Positions 15,434 through 24,024 of a DNA stretch of 64,000 nucleotides are shown piece by piece. The notes under the pieces are model-generated. The model searched no databases, was not told the origin of the DNA, and was given only the letters and a program-made list of their open reading frames with translations. A program made the translations under genes and the position numbers. The stretch is taken from the NCBI RefSeq assembly GCF_021789315.1, contig NZ_CP084562.1, positions 62,001 through 126,000 on the forward strand. The letters are read 5' to 3'. Source of the DNA: Arthrobacter sp. FW305-BF8 (GTDB lineage: Bacteria; Actinomycetota; Actinomycetes; Actinomycetales; Micrococcaceae). Position 1 is the first letter of the stretch. Every line of letters starts with the position of its first letter.

Positions 15434-17263
15434 CTATGCAGCCCATAATGCAATCCCGGGATCAGGCGGGATCCAGTAATCGTCCCGCTCTTCGTCGTAG
15501 ATTTGGTTTTCCGGGATAGGTGGGGTGAGGAACCTGTCCAGATAGGCGTGCCAGTTGGCGCGGTCGCGGCGGTTTCGGTTGATATGGGCCTGATAGTCGT
15601 CCATGACTCCCAGACGAATCGCCAGTTGCGTCAGACTAGCTGTAGTTGTGATCTTCCATTGCTTACCGTCGCGGTGAATCATGCCCAGGGCTGTCATTTC
15701 ATTGAGGGCTTTTTTTACCGCTGTAGCGCTGATTCCCGTAATCCGAATCAGTTCTGAGCTGACAGGGGAGACACGTGCCCGCTCAATGGCCTCGTAGACA
15801 AGCGCCGCGGCGTCACCAAGCGCCCGGAATACGGGCCGGATGCCATGGATCTTTCCCCTGCGCCAGCTGAGTTCTTTTGCGATTGCCGCGTACTGATCCG
15901 GAACCTGGATCACGTACGCATCGGCTGCCCTGCCACGGGCGTCTGCAACTTTAGTCAACATCCCGTCTGATGCAGCAGCCAAAACGGGGAGCAGCCGGGC
16001 GACTGTGGTGTGGTGCTTTCCCACGGCAACGGCCAGCGAACGGCACCCTATGTCAAGCAAGTCTGTTTCTTTGGTCCGCATGTATCCCAAAATGGCCCGG
16101 ATCAGCTGGCGTAGACCTAGTCCTTCCCGGCCCAAATCTTTCAAACGGTAGTCAAGGACTGCGTAAAGAACGTTTTCCAGATCGTTCACCAGCTGCTGCA
16201 CCGCCGCTGGACTAGAGTTCTTTGCCCCCCCTGTGAGTAGAGGAGGGCTTGTGTTGTTAATACGGCTAGTCCTATTCGGTGCTTTGGAGCTGGGTGTTTT
16301 TTGGCTCCAGGCTTGAGCTTTGGCCCATTCGGTGGAAAGAAGCCGCTCCAGTCGTGCCGGTGAGCCGTAGAGCGCCGCCAGGCCGGGGAACTGGCCGCTG
16401 AGTTGGGACTGGACCTGCTGGAGTGACCAGCCGCATCCCGTGAAGTGCGAGAGCACGGCCATGCGGGCTTCGGAAGCGCTGGGGTAACGGGATACGTCGT
16501 ATACGCCCGTGCGGGCGAGACTGCGCAAGGGGGAGTCGCTGACCGCCCCGGATGCCAGCGGTTTCCTGATGCCGCTGGCCGCAGAGCTGGCCTTGGCCTG
16601 CCGGACTTTCGTTTCCCTGTTTTTCCGTAGTTCGGGTGCGAGTGCGCTTCGTAGCGCAGTCACCACGGAGGAGGGGTTACGGCGCACCATTGCGTCGTAC
16701 GCCACCGACAGGGGAGTCACGAGTGTTTGGTAGCCGCCTCGCTTATGTGGGGAGCCGGGGACACGGATGCAACCGTCCGTGACGTTCTGGTGGGGACTGG
16801 GGTCTAGGCTGGGGGCAAAGGCCGCCAGCGCTTCGACTAGTTCACGGGCCTCGCCACCTGTCAGCCGGTCCTGCAGGGGCACGTAGATGTGCCGCCCGCC
16901 GTTAGGGGAGAAGTCCTCCACGAACGCCGCGGCGCACCGATGCAGCAGTTCCCGGATTCGGGCCGCGTCTGCGTTGACGACGCCGGGGAGCGCTTTAGAC
17001 GTGTCCAGGTCCAAGCACAGGGTGGCAACGGAGCCATCCGCGCCGTGTACCATCACGGCGGCGGGCCGGCGGGGCAGCGCCCCTGTGATTGTGGGAGGGT
17101 TTGTCGGCCGCGGATACTGAAAACGGGTCCCGATCCATCGGCCTGTCCTATAGGAGGGCTGTCCGGCAATCAGCGGAGCAAGCACCCAAGCCTGAGCCGG
17201 CGTGGCGTGTGGAAGAACACTCGGCCGCGTCGTTGTTGACGCGGGTGGGTAGGGCTGTACCAT
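15434..17263 (-). CDS. plasmid replication initiator with primase/polymerase (AEP-like) domain
   Basis: This 609-residue protein has an N-terminal archaeo-eukaryotic primase-like domain. The catalytic-type acidic motif is LCLDLDTSK (about 82-90). PNGGRHIYVPL (about 119-129) follows, then a third block with GCIRVPGSPHKRGGYQTL (about 163-180). The middle and C-terminus carry winged-helix-like segments (SSELIRITGISATAVKKALN, near 505-525). This layout is typical of actinobacterial plasmid Rep proteins. It lies next to the iterons. The ATG at 17263 has AGGAG about 11 nt upstream. Hairpins in the leader could regulate its expression. Confidence 0.8.
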   Translation of the reverse strand: MVQPYPPASTTTRPSVLPHATPAQAWVLAPLIAGQPSYRTGRWIGTRFQYPRPTNPPTITGALPRRPAAVMVHGADGSVATLCLDLDTSKALPGVVNADAARIRELLHRCAAAFVEDFSPNGGRHIYVPLQDRLTGGEARELVEALAAFAPSLDPSPHQNVTDGCIRVPGSPHKRGGYQTLVTPLSVAYDAMVRRNPSSVVTALRSALAPELRKNRETKVRQAKASSAASGIRKPLASGAVSDSPLRSLARTGVYDVSRYPSASEARMAVLSHFTGCGWSLQQVQSQLSGQFPGLAALYGSPARLERLLSTEWAKAQAWSQKTPSSKAPNRTSRINNTSPPLLTGGAKNSSPAAVQQLVNDLENVLYAVLDYRLKDLGREGLGLRQLIRAILGYMRTKETDLLDIGCRSLAVAVGKHHTTVARLLPVLAAASDGMLTKVADARGRAADAYVIQVPDQYAAIAKELSWRRGKIHGIRPVFRALGDAAALVYEAIERARVSPVSSELIRITGISATAVKKALNEMTALGMIHRDGKQWKITTTASLTQLAIRLGVMDDYQAHINRNRRDRANWHAYLDRFLTPPIPENQIYDEERDDYWIPPDPGIALWAA

Positions 17264-17301
17264 AGACAGCAGTTACTCCTCTCCGGAGGGTACGAAAAAT
17301 C

Positions 17302-17365
17302 CACCCACCGGGTGGGTGTTGGAAAAAGTTCAGATCGCCGATCCGCCAAGATGAGGATCTGAACT
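17302..17365. promoter_or_regulatory. inverted repeats in the rep leader
   Basis: Two structures lie 40-100 bp before rep. One is the near-palindrome CACCCACC-G-GGTGGGTG (17302-17318). The other has arms AGTTCAGATC (17327-17336) and GATCTGAACT (17356-17365), 19 bp apart. Such repeats before rep genes often bind Rep or form regulatory RNA structures; that is inferred. Confidence 0.5.
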
Positions 17366-17376
17366 GCATACTTAAC

Positions 17377-17401
17377 GAAGGCCCGCCACGTGCGGGCCTT
17401 C
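17377..17401. terminator. hairpin terminator between the small gene and rep
   Basis: A 10-bp perfect stem, GAAGGCCCGC/GCGGGCCTTC, has a 5-nt loop. It lies 6 bp past the stop of the minus-strand gene at 17407. The T-rich tail is weak on both strands. Confidence 0.6.
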
Positions 17402-17406
17402 AGTTA

Positions 17407-17649
17407 TTAACCGGCCTTTGCGATAGGCAAAGCCTCCTGCTGCAACTGGTCAACGTCTATCGTGTCCAACCATTCGAGGACCATGTTGGTCAGGTAAGGG
17501 CCAGGCTTCTGCCCAAACAGGGCGCTGAGGAGCCGTAGCTTTCGAGCCTTTTCAGGGTCCTCGATTTGAAGGGCAACAGTCCACGGCTTTGAGCTCACCT
17601 GAGACTGCGGCACCATTGGGGGCATCGGCTTAGGCAGGTTAGGGACCAT
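17407..17649 (-). CDS. small hypothetical protein upstream of rep
   Basis: About 80 residues from ATG 17649 (MVPNLPKPMPPMVPQ), with a Pro-rich start. A compact domain follows (WTVALQIEDPEKARKLRLL, then GPYLTNMVLEWLDTID). An in-frame ATG at 17724 would add 25 residues of unnatural composition, and neither start has a clear ribosome site. The strand-helix-helix spacing could be a ribbon-helix-helix-like copy-control protein. That is speculative, based on its place just upstream of rep. Confidence 0.5.
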   Translation of the reverse strand: MVPNLPKPMPPMVPQSQVSSKPWTVALQIEDPEKARKLRLLSALFGQKPGPYLTNMVLEWLDTIDVDQLQQEALPIAKAG

Positions 17650-18118
17650 AGAGTGATTCTTGCCGTTAAAAAATAATTTAAGTGGGAGGTGAGGCGTCGG
17701 CGTGTCGCAGCCTTTACCGAGCATTCCGTCTTTGTGGCAACCAACTGGTCACATCCCCATGACGTGGTAACTGCCGTTGACGTGGATAATTTCGCCGGTG
17801 GTCGCTGGAAACCAGTATGAGAGCAGTGCAACAACGGTTTTGGTGCCTTCTTACCGGTCAGGCTGGCTGGCAGGTATTCCTCCATGTCATCACCCTCTCG
17901 TCGGTTAAGAGAATCTGTCGATATGCGGGGCCGTGTTGCGGCGCCGCTCGTTGCTCCTTCAAAAGACCAAGTAAGCGACAGACTACATACATGCTCTGCA
18001 CATGTACAACCCATTGCCTGTACGCCGGCAGGCATCGGGTAACATTTTGAGTCAGCTGTCCGCCTTCTCTCTGTGGCGGTCTACACAAGGGCCGAGCTTG
18101 GCTGAAGGAGCTGTAACG
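17650..18118. other. divergent intergenic region
   Basis: This gap separates the minus-strand small gene from the plus-strand regulator gene. A ribosome site (AAGGAG, 18105-18110) for the regulator is clear. No gene was found in it. Confidence 0.5.
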
Positions 18119-18568
18119 ATGGCAAATGGGGGCCGCAGCGTGTTTCTTACGCAACAACAGAAGAAGGAGCGGCTAGCGGATCGAATGGGCATCCTGGTGG
18201 ATATCTGGGAGTCAGATAACAACACTGCGCTCACGTACCCTCACGTCGAAAGTGCTCTCTCCTCGCACGGAATCCACCTGTCGCGGACGCGCTGGTCCTA
18301 TCTGATCAATGGCACTGGCAGCCTGGTGACAGATCAAGAACTCCTGAAGGGCATCGCAGAGTTCGTTTTTAAGGTGCCCGCTACTTATCTCTGCGATCTC
18401 AATAGTGAGACCCCGCCTGAGGTAGAGGCCCGCATGGACTTCCTTGTCCAGTTGCGAAAGCTCAAGGTGAAGAACTTTGCCGCCAGAAACCTCGGAGCCA
18501 TGTCGCCTGAAACGCTGAGGACAATCACTGAAATCATCGATGCGTCGATGAATGAGGAAAAGAAATGA
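18119..18568 (+). CDS. ImmR-like (XRE-type) regulator paired with an ImmA peptidase
   Basis: This 149-residue protein starts at ATG 18119, eight bases after AAGGAG. Residues about 20-80 form a helical DNA-binding domain (YPHVESALSSHGIHLSRTRW, then LLKGIAEFVF), followed by PATYLCDLN, a phrase common in actinobacterial XRE regulators. A helical tail ends in ETLRTITEIIDASMNEEKK. Its stop overlaps the next gene's start (ATGA). In ICEBs1-type systems such a repressor is cleaved by its ImmA partner. The same logic is inferred here. Confidence 0.75.
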   Translation: MANGGRSVFLTQQQKKERLADRMGILVDIWESDNNTALTYPHVESALSSHGIHLSRTRWSYLINGTGSLVTDQELLKGIAEFVFKVPATYLCDLNSETPPEVEARMDFLVQLRKLKVKNFAARNLGAMSPETLRTITEIIDASMNEEKK

Positions 18569-19011
18569 CTCTCCCACCGGTTGAGGACAAGGTTCGGGAA
18601 TTATGCGGCGACGGCACGACGTCAATGCCGGAAGTCCTCGAACGTCTGGCCGTAATCTGCGAGAAACCGATCAAGCTGATCGAGCAAGAGGGATCTTGGG
18701 GAACACTGACAGCTTTCAAATTGGACTTTGACGATCACTTCAAGATCTTTGTCCCTCCGCAAAACTCGAAGCAGTACAAGCTTCACTGCATCTATCACGA
18801 GCTCGGACACATATATCTGGAGAGCTTCCAAGGCCACTTGGTTCTTCCCGATTTCTCTGAAGAGATGCTGAAGGAGGCTGCCGGCGCGAAAAGCATGAGC
18901 TGCTGTTCTGTTCAGAATCATCCCGTAGAACGCTGGGTGGAGGATTTTGCATTCGCCATGTCAAAGAAGACCCGCGCGCGCAGCTCCTCCGAGACTGATC
19001 CTTTCCTCTGA
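18565..19011 (+). CDS. ImmA/IrrE-family metallopeptidase
   Basis: This 148-residue putative zinc peptidase has the HExxH motif (HELGH, about residues 76-80) in IYHELGHIYLE. The second half carries VERWVEDFAFAM, where Glu/Asp would complete zinc binding in the ImmA/IrrE family. It overlaps the upstream regulator gene by 4 bp and is followed 6 bp later by a membrane protein gene, so all three are one operon. Its likely substrate is the adjacent XRE-type regulator. What activates it is unknown; the membrane protein is a candidate sensor. Confidence 0.85.
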   Translation: MTLPPVEDKVRELCGDGTTSMPEVLERLAVICEKPIKLIEQEGSWGTLTAFKLDFDDHFKIFVPPQNSKQYKLHCIYHELGHIYLESFQGHLVLPDFSEEMLKEAAGAKSMSCCSVQNHPVERWVEDFAFAMSKKTRARSSSETDPFL

Positions 19012-19017
19012 TAGACC

Positions 19018-19929
19018 ATGAAACAGTTGCTCTTTGCGCTGCTGAGTGCCCTATGCCTCCTTCGGATCCCCTCGGTAGTCAAGGTGGCGGAAGCCCGAGC
19101 ATCGTGGGTGGCATCGATGTTCGGTTTGGCGGCGCTTTATGTCCTGGGAACGGTTACGCCGCTGGCGTCCATCGACAGCTACCTCGGTGGCGTCAACGTG
19201 ACAAACCTTCTTCAAGCCATCTTCGCGCTGTTGGCGATCTTCTTCTTCAACGACAGTGTGCGACGGTTAGCTAACGTACCAGTCAGGTGGACTTACTATG
19301 CTCCGTTGCTGAGCATTCCCATCATGATTGTCAGCTTCGCCCTCATTGAGGACAAAGGTCCAACCTCTGCGGACTTCATTGATTACCGCATGGACCAACT
19401 CGCGACTGCGACTTACAGCGGCACGTACATGTTCGCTTTGCTATTCACAGTGCTTAGGATCATCTACATGCTTCGGCACAAGGCCAGGGGCCTGTACGCA
19501 ACATTCTCAGGGGGCTTGGTGGTGGTTGCGGCGGCCGTCTCGTGCCACATTGCATATGTGCTGTTGTTCCACTTCACGCCCTGGGATGCCTTCGCAGAGG
19601 CGATCGGAGCCTGGTTTGACCGTCTTTTCTATGCCGGCCTCTCGGTGACGGCTGCGGGGTGGCTGATTCTTTTCCTGTCCAAGCAGCTGCCGAGGTTGCG
19701 GCTATGGATGATCGATGCGCTTTGGCTTACTGCCCTGAGGATCCGGCTAAATGCAGGTCAGTCTCGGGTTAGTCCGGCCTGGGACCTGTTCAATGAAACG
19801 CTGGAGAATGGGGTCTACAAAAGCCTCATTGTTCTACACAACTACCAGCGGGGGAACATGTGCCCGTTCCCGAAGTCTGTTCAGGGCAGGATCAGCCAGA
19901 TCGAGGCCAAGCTGGACGCGCGGGTCTAG
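19018..19929 (+). CDS. MAB_1171c-like polytopic membrane protein
   Basis: This 303-residue protein has about seven hydrophobic segments spread over residues 1-225, then a soluble C-terminal tail of about 75 residues. The tail includes SPAWDLFNETLENGVYKSLI and RGNMCPFPKSVQGRI. It matches the MAB_1171c-type membrane family that sits next to XRE/ImmA pairs in actinobacteria. The family's function is not known to me. Being the third gene of the ImmR/ImmA-like operon, it might act as a sensor, exporter or effector. Its stop overlaps that of the convergent hydrolase gene by 4 bp. Confidence 0.7.
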   Translation: MKQLLFALLSALCLLRIPSVVKVAEARASWVASMFGLAALYVLGTVTPLASIDSYLGGVNVTNLLQAIFALLAIFFFNDSVRRLANVPVRWTYYAPLLSIPIMIVSFALIEDKGPTSADFIDYRMDQLATATYSGTYMFALLFTVLRIIYMLRHKARGLYATFSGGLVVVAAAVSCHIAYVLLFHFTPWDAFAEAIGAWFDRLFYAGLSVTAAGWLILFLSKQLPRLRLWMIDALWLTALRIRLNAGQSRVSPAWDLFNETLENGVYKSLIVLHNYQRGNMCPFPKSVQGRISQIEAKLDARV

Positions 19930-21074
19930 TCTTCGGCCAGGACCGTTTTGTTGATCCAACTCGTGAGTTCGCTGGTGAAGGTGTGAGGTGACACATTCCA
20001 CTCTTGGGTGTGGTGCGCCTCAGGTAAGGGAATCAGGGTGACGGTGTCGGGGTTAGCGCGTTGGAACGCCGCCGAGATTTCCCAGGGAACCTCCTGATCC
20101 GCGCTCGAGTGCAGGACCAGGGTCGGGACTGACACCCGGTTAGGTATGTCGACCCATTCAAGGGCATCGAAGTTGATCGGTTCGTCCAGCCCGAGCATCT
20201 TCGCGAATGGGGGAGCCTGCAGCAAGGACATGACAAGGCCGGCACCTACCGCGGGCACGCCGGCGGCCTCCGCTCCTGCTGTGATGGTTTTACGCCAGCT
20301 CGTGACCGGTCCTACCAGGACGACCCCGGAGATCCGGTCACGGTAGGCGCTGCGCTCCGCTGTGAGCAGGGCGATCGTCCCACCCATTGACCAGCCGGAG
20401 AGGATGATTCGCTGCGCGCCGTGAGCCACGGCGTAGGCCACGGCGCTTTCCACGTCTCGCCATTCTGTTTGACCAAGGTGGCTCGATTCGGCCTGTGGTG
20501 GGCTGACCTCCAGGTCGCTGCGGAATGAGGGCACCAAGGAGGTGAATCCCAAGGGGCTGAAGGCGTGGACGTCGCGGAACATGATCGAGCGGTCGGTCCA
20601 GCTGCCATGGATGTGGATCACCCATGTGTCCGCGTTCTTACCTTCGAATAGCCATGCCGGCGCCGCACCGTAGGCGGTGGGGATGTGTACCTCTTCAAAC
20701 CGCCCGGCCACGGCGGAGGGCTCGAAGAACACGTCGGGCGTCCAGTCGACCACGGGTCCCAATGTCACCGGCCCGGACCCCGTCGGATGAATTCGACGCT
20801 CCACGAACTTTTGATCCTCGTCGATCAGGGTGACCTCGCCGACCCTGGTGTAGCGGTCGGCCGTAGGGTCGAACACGGCGAAGTCGCCGTGGGCTTTGGT
20901 GTAGTCATCCAAGTCGATGCGGACTCTGCGGCCATCATCTGTCAGCTCGGCGCGACGGTAATCCTTTGGGCCCCGTCTAACGATCTTGCGGGCCATGATG
21001 ACCGCGAACCCGAATAGTGAGCCAGCGGGTACGAGGAACGCCAGGCAGGCTAGGACGCGCCGTGTCGTCAGCAT
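19926..21074 (-). CDS. alpha/beta hydrolase, membrane-anchored
   Basis: This 382-residue protein has an N-terminal hydrophobic anchor (about 7-27) and a basic stretch. The hydrolase domain starts near residue 140: the oxyanion region is VIHIHGSWTDR, the nucleophile elbow GWSMGG (Ser in about 245-250), a later acid region is SSADQEVPWE, and the catalytic His lies in EAHHTQEW. This fits a serine esterase/peptidase-like enzyme. The N-terminal 140-residue region is family-specific. The substrate is unknown. It is convergent with the ImmA operon and probably monocistronic. Confidence 0.85.
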   Translation of the reverse strand: MLTTRRVLACLAFLVPAGSLFGFAVIMARKIVRRGPKDYRRAELTDDGRRVRIDLDDYTKAHGDFAVFDPTADRYTRVGEVTLIDEDQKFVERRIHPTGSGPVTLGPVVDWTPDVFFEPSAVAGRFEEVHIPTAYGAAPAWLFEGKNADTWVIHIHGSWTDRSIMFRDVHAFSPLGFTSLVPSFRSDLEVSPPQAESSHLGQTEWRDVESAVAYAVAHGAQRIILSGWSMGGTIALLTAERSAYRDRISGVVLVGPVTSWRKTITAGAEAAGVPAVGAGLVMSLLQAPPFAKMLGLDEPINFDALEWVDIPNRVSVPTLVLHSSADQEVPWEISAAFQRANPDTVTLIPLPEAHHTQEWNVSPHTFTSELTSWINKTVLAED

Positions 21075-21266
21075 CAGGTCTTCATCCTCCAGCGCCGGTC
21101 AAGGCAGAGCAACGGAACCCAAACATCGTAGCGTCCCCGCGGCCAGTGGATGCATGCATAATCTATGACCACTACAAGCGTTGCACATGTTCATTACATG
21201 CGTGTAACTTATTTTAGTGATCAAGAGGCATTGCTCTTTGACAGGCTTGTTATGACGTGCGGGTGG

Positions 21267-21629
21267 TCATCTGTCCCGGAGGTAGTTGATGTAAGCAGGA
21301 AGCAACTCGAACTCCACGCCATCAATATTGGCCTCATACTTCACGCGCTTGCCGCGCCGTTCGCCCGAGGGCGAGTCGGCCGTGACAGCGCCGGCGGCTT
21401 CAAGGGCTTCCAGGTGGTGTTGGAGGCTGGGCCGAGTCAGCTTCTTGTTACCGCTCAGGATGATTCCCTTCAGGATTTCGCCGGTTGTACACGGGCCCTT
21501 CTGATGCAGGTAACGCAGGATGGCCGCGTGGGCTCGGTTCCCGAGAACTTCGATGGCCGCCTCAACGTCCTGCGGGTGATTGGGCTGTATGAGGCGCGGC
21601 ATGCGTCTATCTTGCCCGATTTTTTGCAT
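21267..21629 (-). CDS. ArsR-like winged-helix transcription regulator
   Basis: The 120 residues from 21629 (or 111 from ATG 21602, MPRLIQPNHP) hold a single winged-helix domain. It comprises AAIEVLGNRAHAAILRYL, a recognition region KLTRPSLQHHLEALEAAGAV and a wing SPSGERRGKRVKYEAN. There are no Cys pairs, so it is not an obvious metal sensor. It lies between the hydrolase gene and the divergent conjugation operon, which begins 247 bp away, so it is a candidate regulator of either. The start is uncertain. Confidence 0.8.
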   Translation of the reverse strand: MQKIGQDRRMPRLIQPNHPQDVEAAIEVLGNRAHAAILRYLHQKGPCTTGEILKGIILSGNKKLTRPSLQHHLEALEAAGAVTADSPSGERRGKRVKYEANIDGVEFELLPAYINYLRDR

Positions 21630-21875
21630 GGCCCTGAGTTCTAGTGAAAAGTGTATCGCTTAATGATCATGTTTGGTCTACAGTCAGATTGGAGGCGCTA
21701 CTGGGGGAGGGGCGCATAACGAAGAACCCGCTGGCAGCACACATGAAACGCAGCGGTATGTGAATCCACTGACAAAGCAAAGTGGGCTTTCTCAAAGTGT
21801 CCTGCGGTGGAGTTTGTAAGGTGACGGACCCCCGAAGGGGTTCGATTTGGGGAACTAGGAAGGTGGGACCTTTCG

Positions 21876-22997
21876 ATGACTGAGGTGAATTTTCCAGGCG
21901 CGCGACGCTCGGACATGTATGTAGAAACGGAAGAACGGCCCGAGCCGGTAGCAGTGGCCACGAAGGCTTTGGAGGAACCCGCGGATCCGTTTGTTGAGCC
22001 GGAGGCGGCCCAGGCGGCTGATCCCGTGCAGGCTCCCAGGAAGGACGCGGATGAGGAGGATATAGAGCCGATTGGGGCCGCCAAGAGCGGTCTCAACGGC
22101 CTCCTGAATCAGCTCTTTGGAGGTTTACTCACGCTTGCTCCGTCGGCAAAAGAACTGCATGCGCGTGAACTTGAAGCATCGCGGGGCCGTTTTGAGGCTT
22201 TGATCCGGCAGTCGAGCTGGACCCGGGCTGTCGGTCTGCTGGTGGCCAATAAGAAGGGCACTGCTGGGAAGACTCCGCTATCGATCCTGCTGGGCGGGGT
22301 TCTTGCTGCGATTCGTGGCGGGTCTGTGGCAATTGTTGAAACGTCGGATGACAAGGGACAGTTGGCGTACCGGGCTGAGGGGGATCCGCAGTTGGGTATG
22401 GGGGAGTTGGTCGCGAACGTTTCCAATGTCCGCACGCAGTCGCAGCTGCGTGGCTATACGGTGACGCAGACGAGCTTTGCCTCGGTGATTGGTTCCACGC
22501 CTCAGTGGCGTCCGCCGTTGACGCGACAGAATGTGCTGGATGTGGCCTCGATCGTGGATGAGCACTTCACGATCCGAGTCATGGATACGGGCAACCAGTA
22601 CAGTTCGGGCCCGTTCGGGGCAGCCGTGGACGTCGCTGACGTGCTGGTGATCCCGACGATGCTTGCCCAGGACGCCGTCTCTGAGGCACTGGAGCTGCTG
22701 GAGTTTCTTGAGCACCAGGGCCCGGAAGCGGCGAGGCTGGCCCGGACGGCCATCGTGGTGATGATGTCCGACGGTCGCCCGGAGTTCAAACCCTCCCGGC
22801 TGAAGAAGCAGTTCATGGACAAGGGCATCGCTGAGGATCACATCTACGCCGTTCCCTACGACGCGCACGTGGCTGAGCGCGGTGCGCTCACGCTCGGCAA
22901 GCTGGCCCCGGCCACCCGTCAGGCATTGACGGCCATCGCGGCCGGTGTCGTCGCCCAAACCAACCAGAACGTCTTCGCAAAGGATCAGAACCGATGA
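21876..22997 (+). CDS. MinD/ParA-like ATPase of the conjugation cluster
   Basis: This 373-residue protein has an acidic disordered N-terminus (about 1-75) and a P-loop domain with an altered Walker A, ANKKGTAGKTPLS (about 129-141). Strand SVAIVETSD and a Walker-B-like RVMDTGNQY follow. Such MinD-like proteins head actinobacterial T4SS clusters and probably position or regulate the transfer machine. ATG 21876 follows AGGTGGGA. It overlaps the next gene by ATGA and opens a ten-gene operon reaching 33089. Confidence 0.75.
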   Translation: MTEVNFPGARRSDMYVETEERPEPVAVATKALEEPADPFVEPEAAQAADPVQAPRKDADEEDIEPIGAAKSGLNGLLNQLFGGLLTLAPSAKELHARELEASRGRFEALIRQSSWTRAVGLLVANKKGTAGKTPLSILLGGVLAAIRGGSVAIVETSDDKGQLAYRAEGDPQLGMGELVANVSNVRTQSQLRGYTVTQTSFASVIGSTPQWRPPLTRQNVLDVASIVDEHFTIRVMDTGNQYSSGPFGAAVDVADVLVIPTMLAQDAVSEALELLEFLEHQGPEAARLARTAIVVMMSDGRPEFKPSRLKKQFMDKGIAEDHIYAVPYDAHVAERGALTLGKLAPATRQALTAIAAGVVAQTNQNVFAKDQNR

Positions 22998-23353
22998 GCG
23001 TCATTCTTTCCGCCCTCGTAGAGCTCTCAACGCACGTTGACCCTTCCGCCGTCGTGCAGGCCGGTCCGGCGCCAATGATCGCTAACCCCTTCCCCGGCAT
23101 CCCTGACTTCACTTCTTTGGGTGGGAAGTTCACCGAGTGGTGGCAGAAACTTTTCGCTGCGGCCTGGGGCATCGCGATCATCGTGGCGGGTCTCTACCTC
23201 GTCATCGGTTTGACCGCCATGGCCAAAGCCGACTCGAACAACCCGCATGCCCACGCTGAGGGCAAGAAGAAAGCCGTGGGGGCGGGTATTGGTCTGGGCT
23301 GTCTTGCCGGGTTTGGTGTCATCGCCGGGGCGATCCTGGCGGTGGCGGGCTGA
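22994..23353 (+). CDS. VirB2-like two-TM pilin/membrane subunit
   Basis: This 119-residue protein has an N-terminal region that may be cleaved (to about 35), a WWQKLFAAAWG amphipathic segment, and two hydrophobic helices (about 54-76 and 93-118). A short basic loop (HAEGKKKAVG) joins them. Size, helix pairing and position match VirB2/TrbC-like subunits of T4SS clusters. That role is inferred, as sequence conservation is low. It is coupled to both neighbours (ATGA before it; the next ATG overlaps its stop). Confidence 0.55.
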   Translation: MSVILSALVELSTHVDPSAVVQAGPAPMIANPFPGIPDFTSLGGKFTEWWQKLFAAAWGIAIIVAGLYLVIGLTAMAKADSNNPHAHAEGKKKAVGAGIGLGCLAGFGVIAGAILAVAG

Positions 23354-24021
23354 TGGTGCGTCGGAGCCCCGCCGCCGGCGGCCGCGGGCTCCCGCGTTGG
23401 GCATGGATCGTGACCGGCCTCGTCGTCGTGCTCGCTCTGGTCGGCGGCGTGAGCGCCTGGTACCAGGGGAACCCACGGCCAGGCGGACCTGCCTCTACCA
23501 GCCCTGCACCGACCGCTGGGGCTCCAGCGGTGCCGAACGGCTGCCTTGCAGGTCCTCTGAACGACGCTGATGGCCTGTTGCAGGCTCAGAGGGACGCCCC
23601 GCAGAATCAGGCCGGGGCTGTGGGCTTCGGCGCCGCAGTCCTCCGCTGGATAGCGCAGTATCCCCGGCCTAGCGCCAAGGACGGGTCCACAGTTGCGGCC
23701 GCAGTTCTTGCGAAGGGCGCCACGGGCACGATTGCTCATTTGGCAGCCAACATGGCGTCAGCCGAGACTCTGCCTGGCGTCAACTCCGGCTCACTGAACT
23801 TCTCAGAGGGCAGGTACATCGTCGAGGCAGCCACCCCAGATATGGTGCGGGTCACCGTCGGCGGCGCCGAAGTTCAAAACGGCAAACCAACTGATCAGAA
23901 CATTGCTTCCACATTCACGATGGTTTGGGAATCCGGCGTCTGGAAAGTCCGCAGTGATGGATCCGAGCGGAGTCTTGATGAGCTCTTCGCCAGCGGTTCT
24001 GCCTTTGCAGGAGGGTGCTAA
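23353..24021 (+). CDS. VirB8/TcpC-like T4SS assembly protein
   Basis: This 222-residue bitopic protein has a basic cytoplasmic start, one TM helix (about 16-36), a Pro/Thr-rich linker and an extracellular alpha/beta domain. It contains GFGAAVLRWIAQYP and ends with the strand pattern STFTMVWESGVWKV. This is the layout of actinobacterial VirB8/TcpC-like proteins that form the periplasmic-side scaffold. Cys47 and a C-terminal Cys could pair. It starts with the ATG overlapping the pilin-like gene's stop. Confidence 0.6.
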   Translation: MVRRSPAAGGRGLPRWAWIVTGLVVVLALVGGVSAWYQGNPRPGGPASTSPAPTAGAPAVPNGCLAGPLNDADGLLQAQRDAPQNQAGAVGFGAAVLRWIAQYPRPSAKDGSTVAAAVLAKGATGTIAHLAANMASAETLPGVNSGSLNFSEGRYIVEAATPDMVRVTVGGAEVQNGKPTDQNIASTFTMVWESGVWKVRSDGSERSLDELFASGSAFAGGC

Positions 24022-24024
24022 TTC

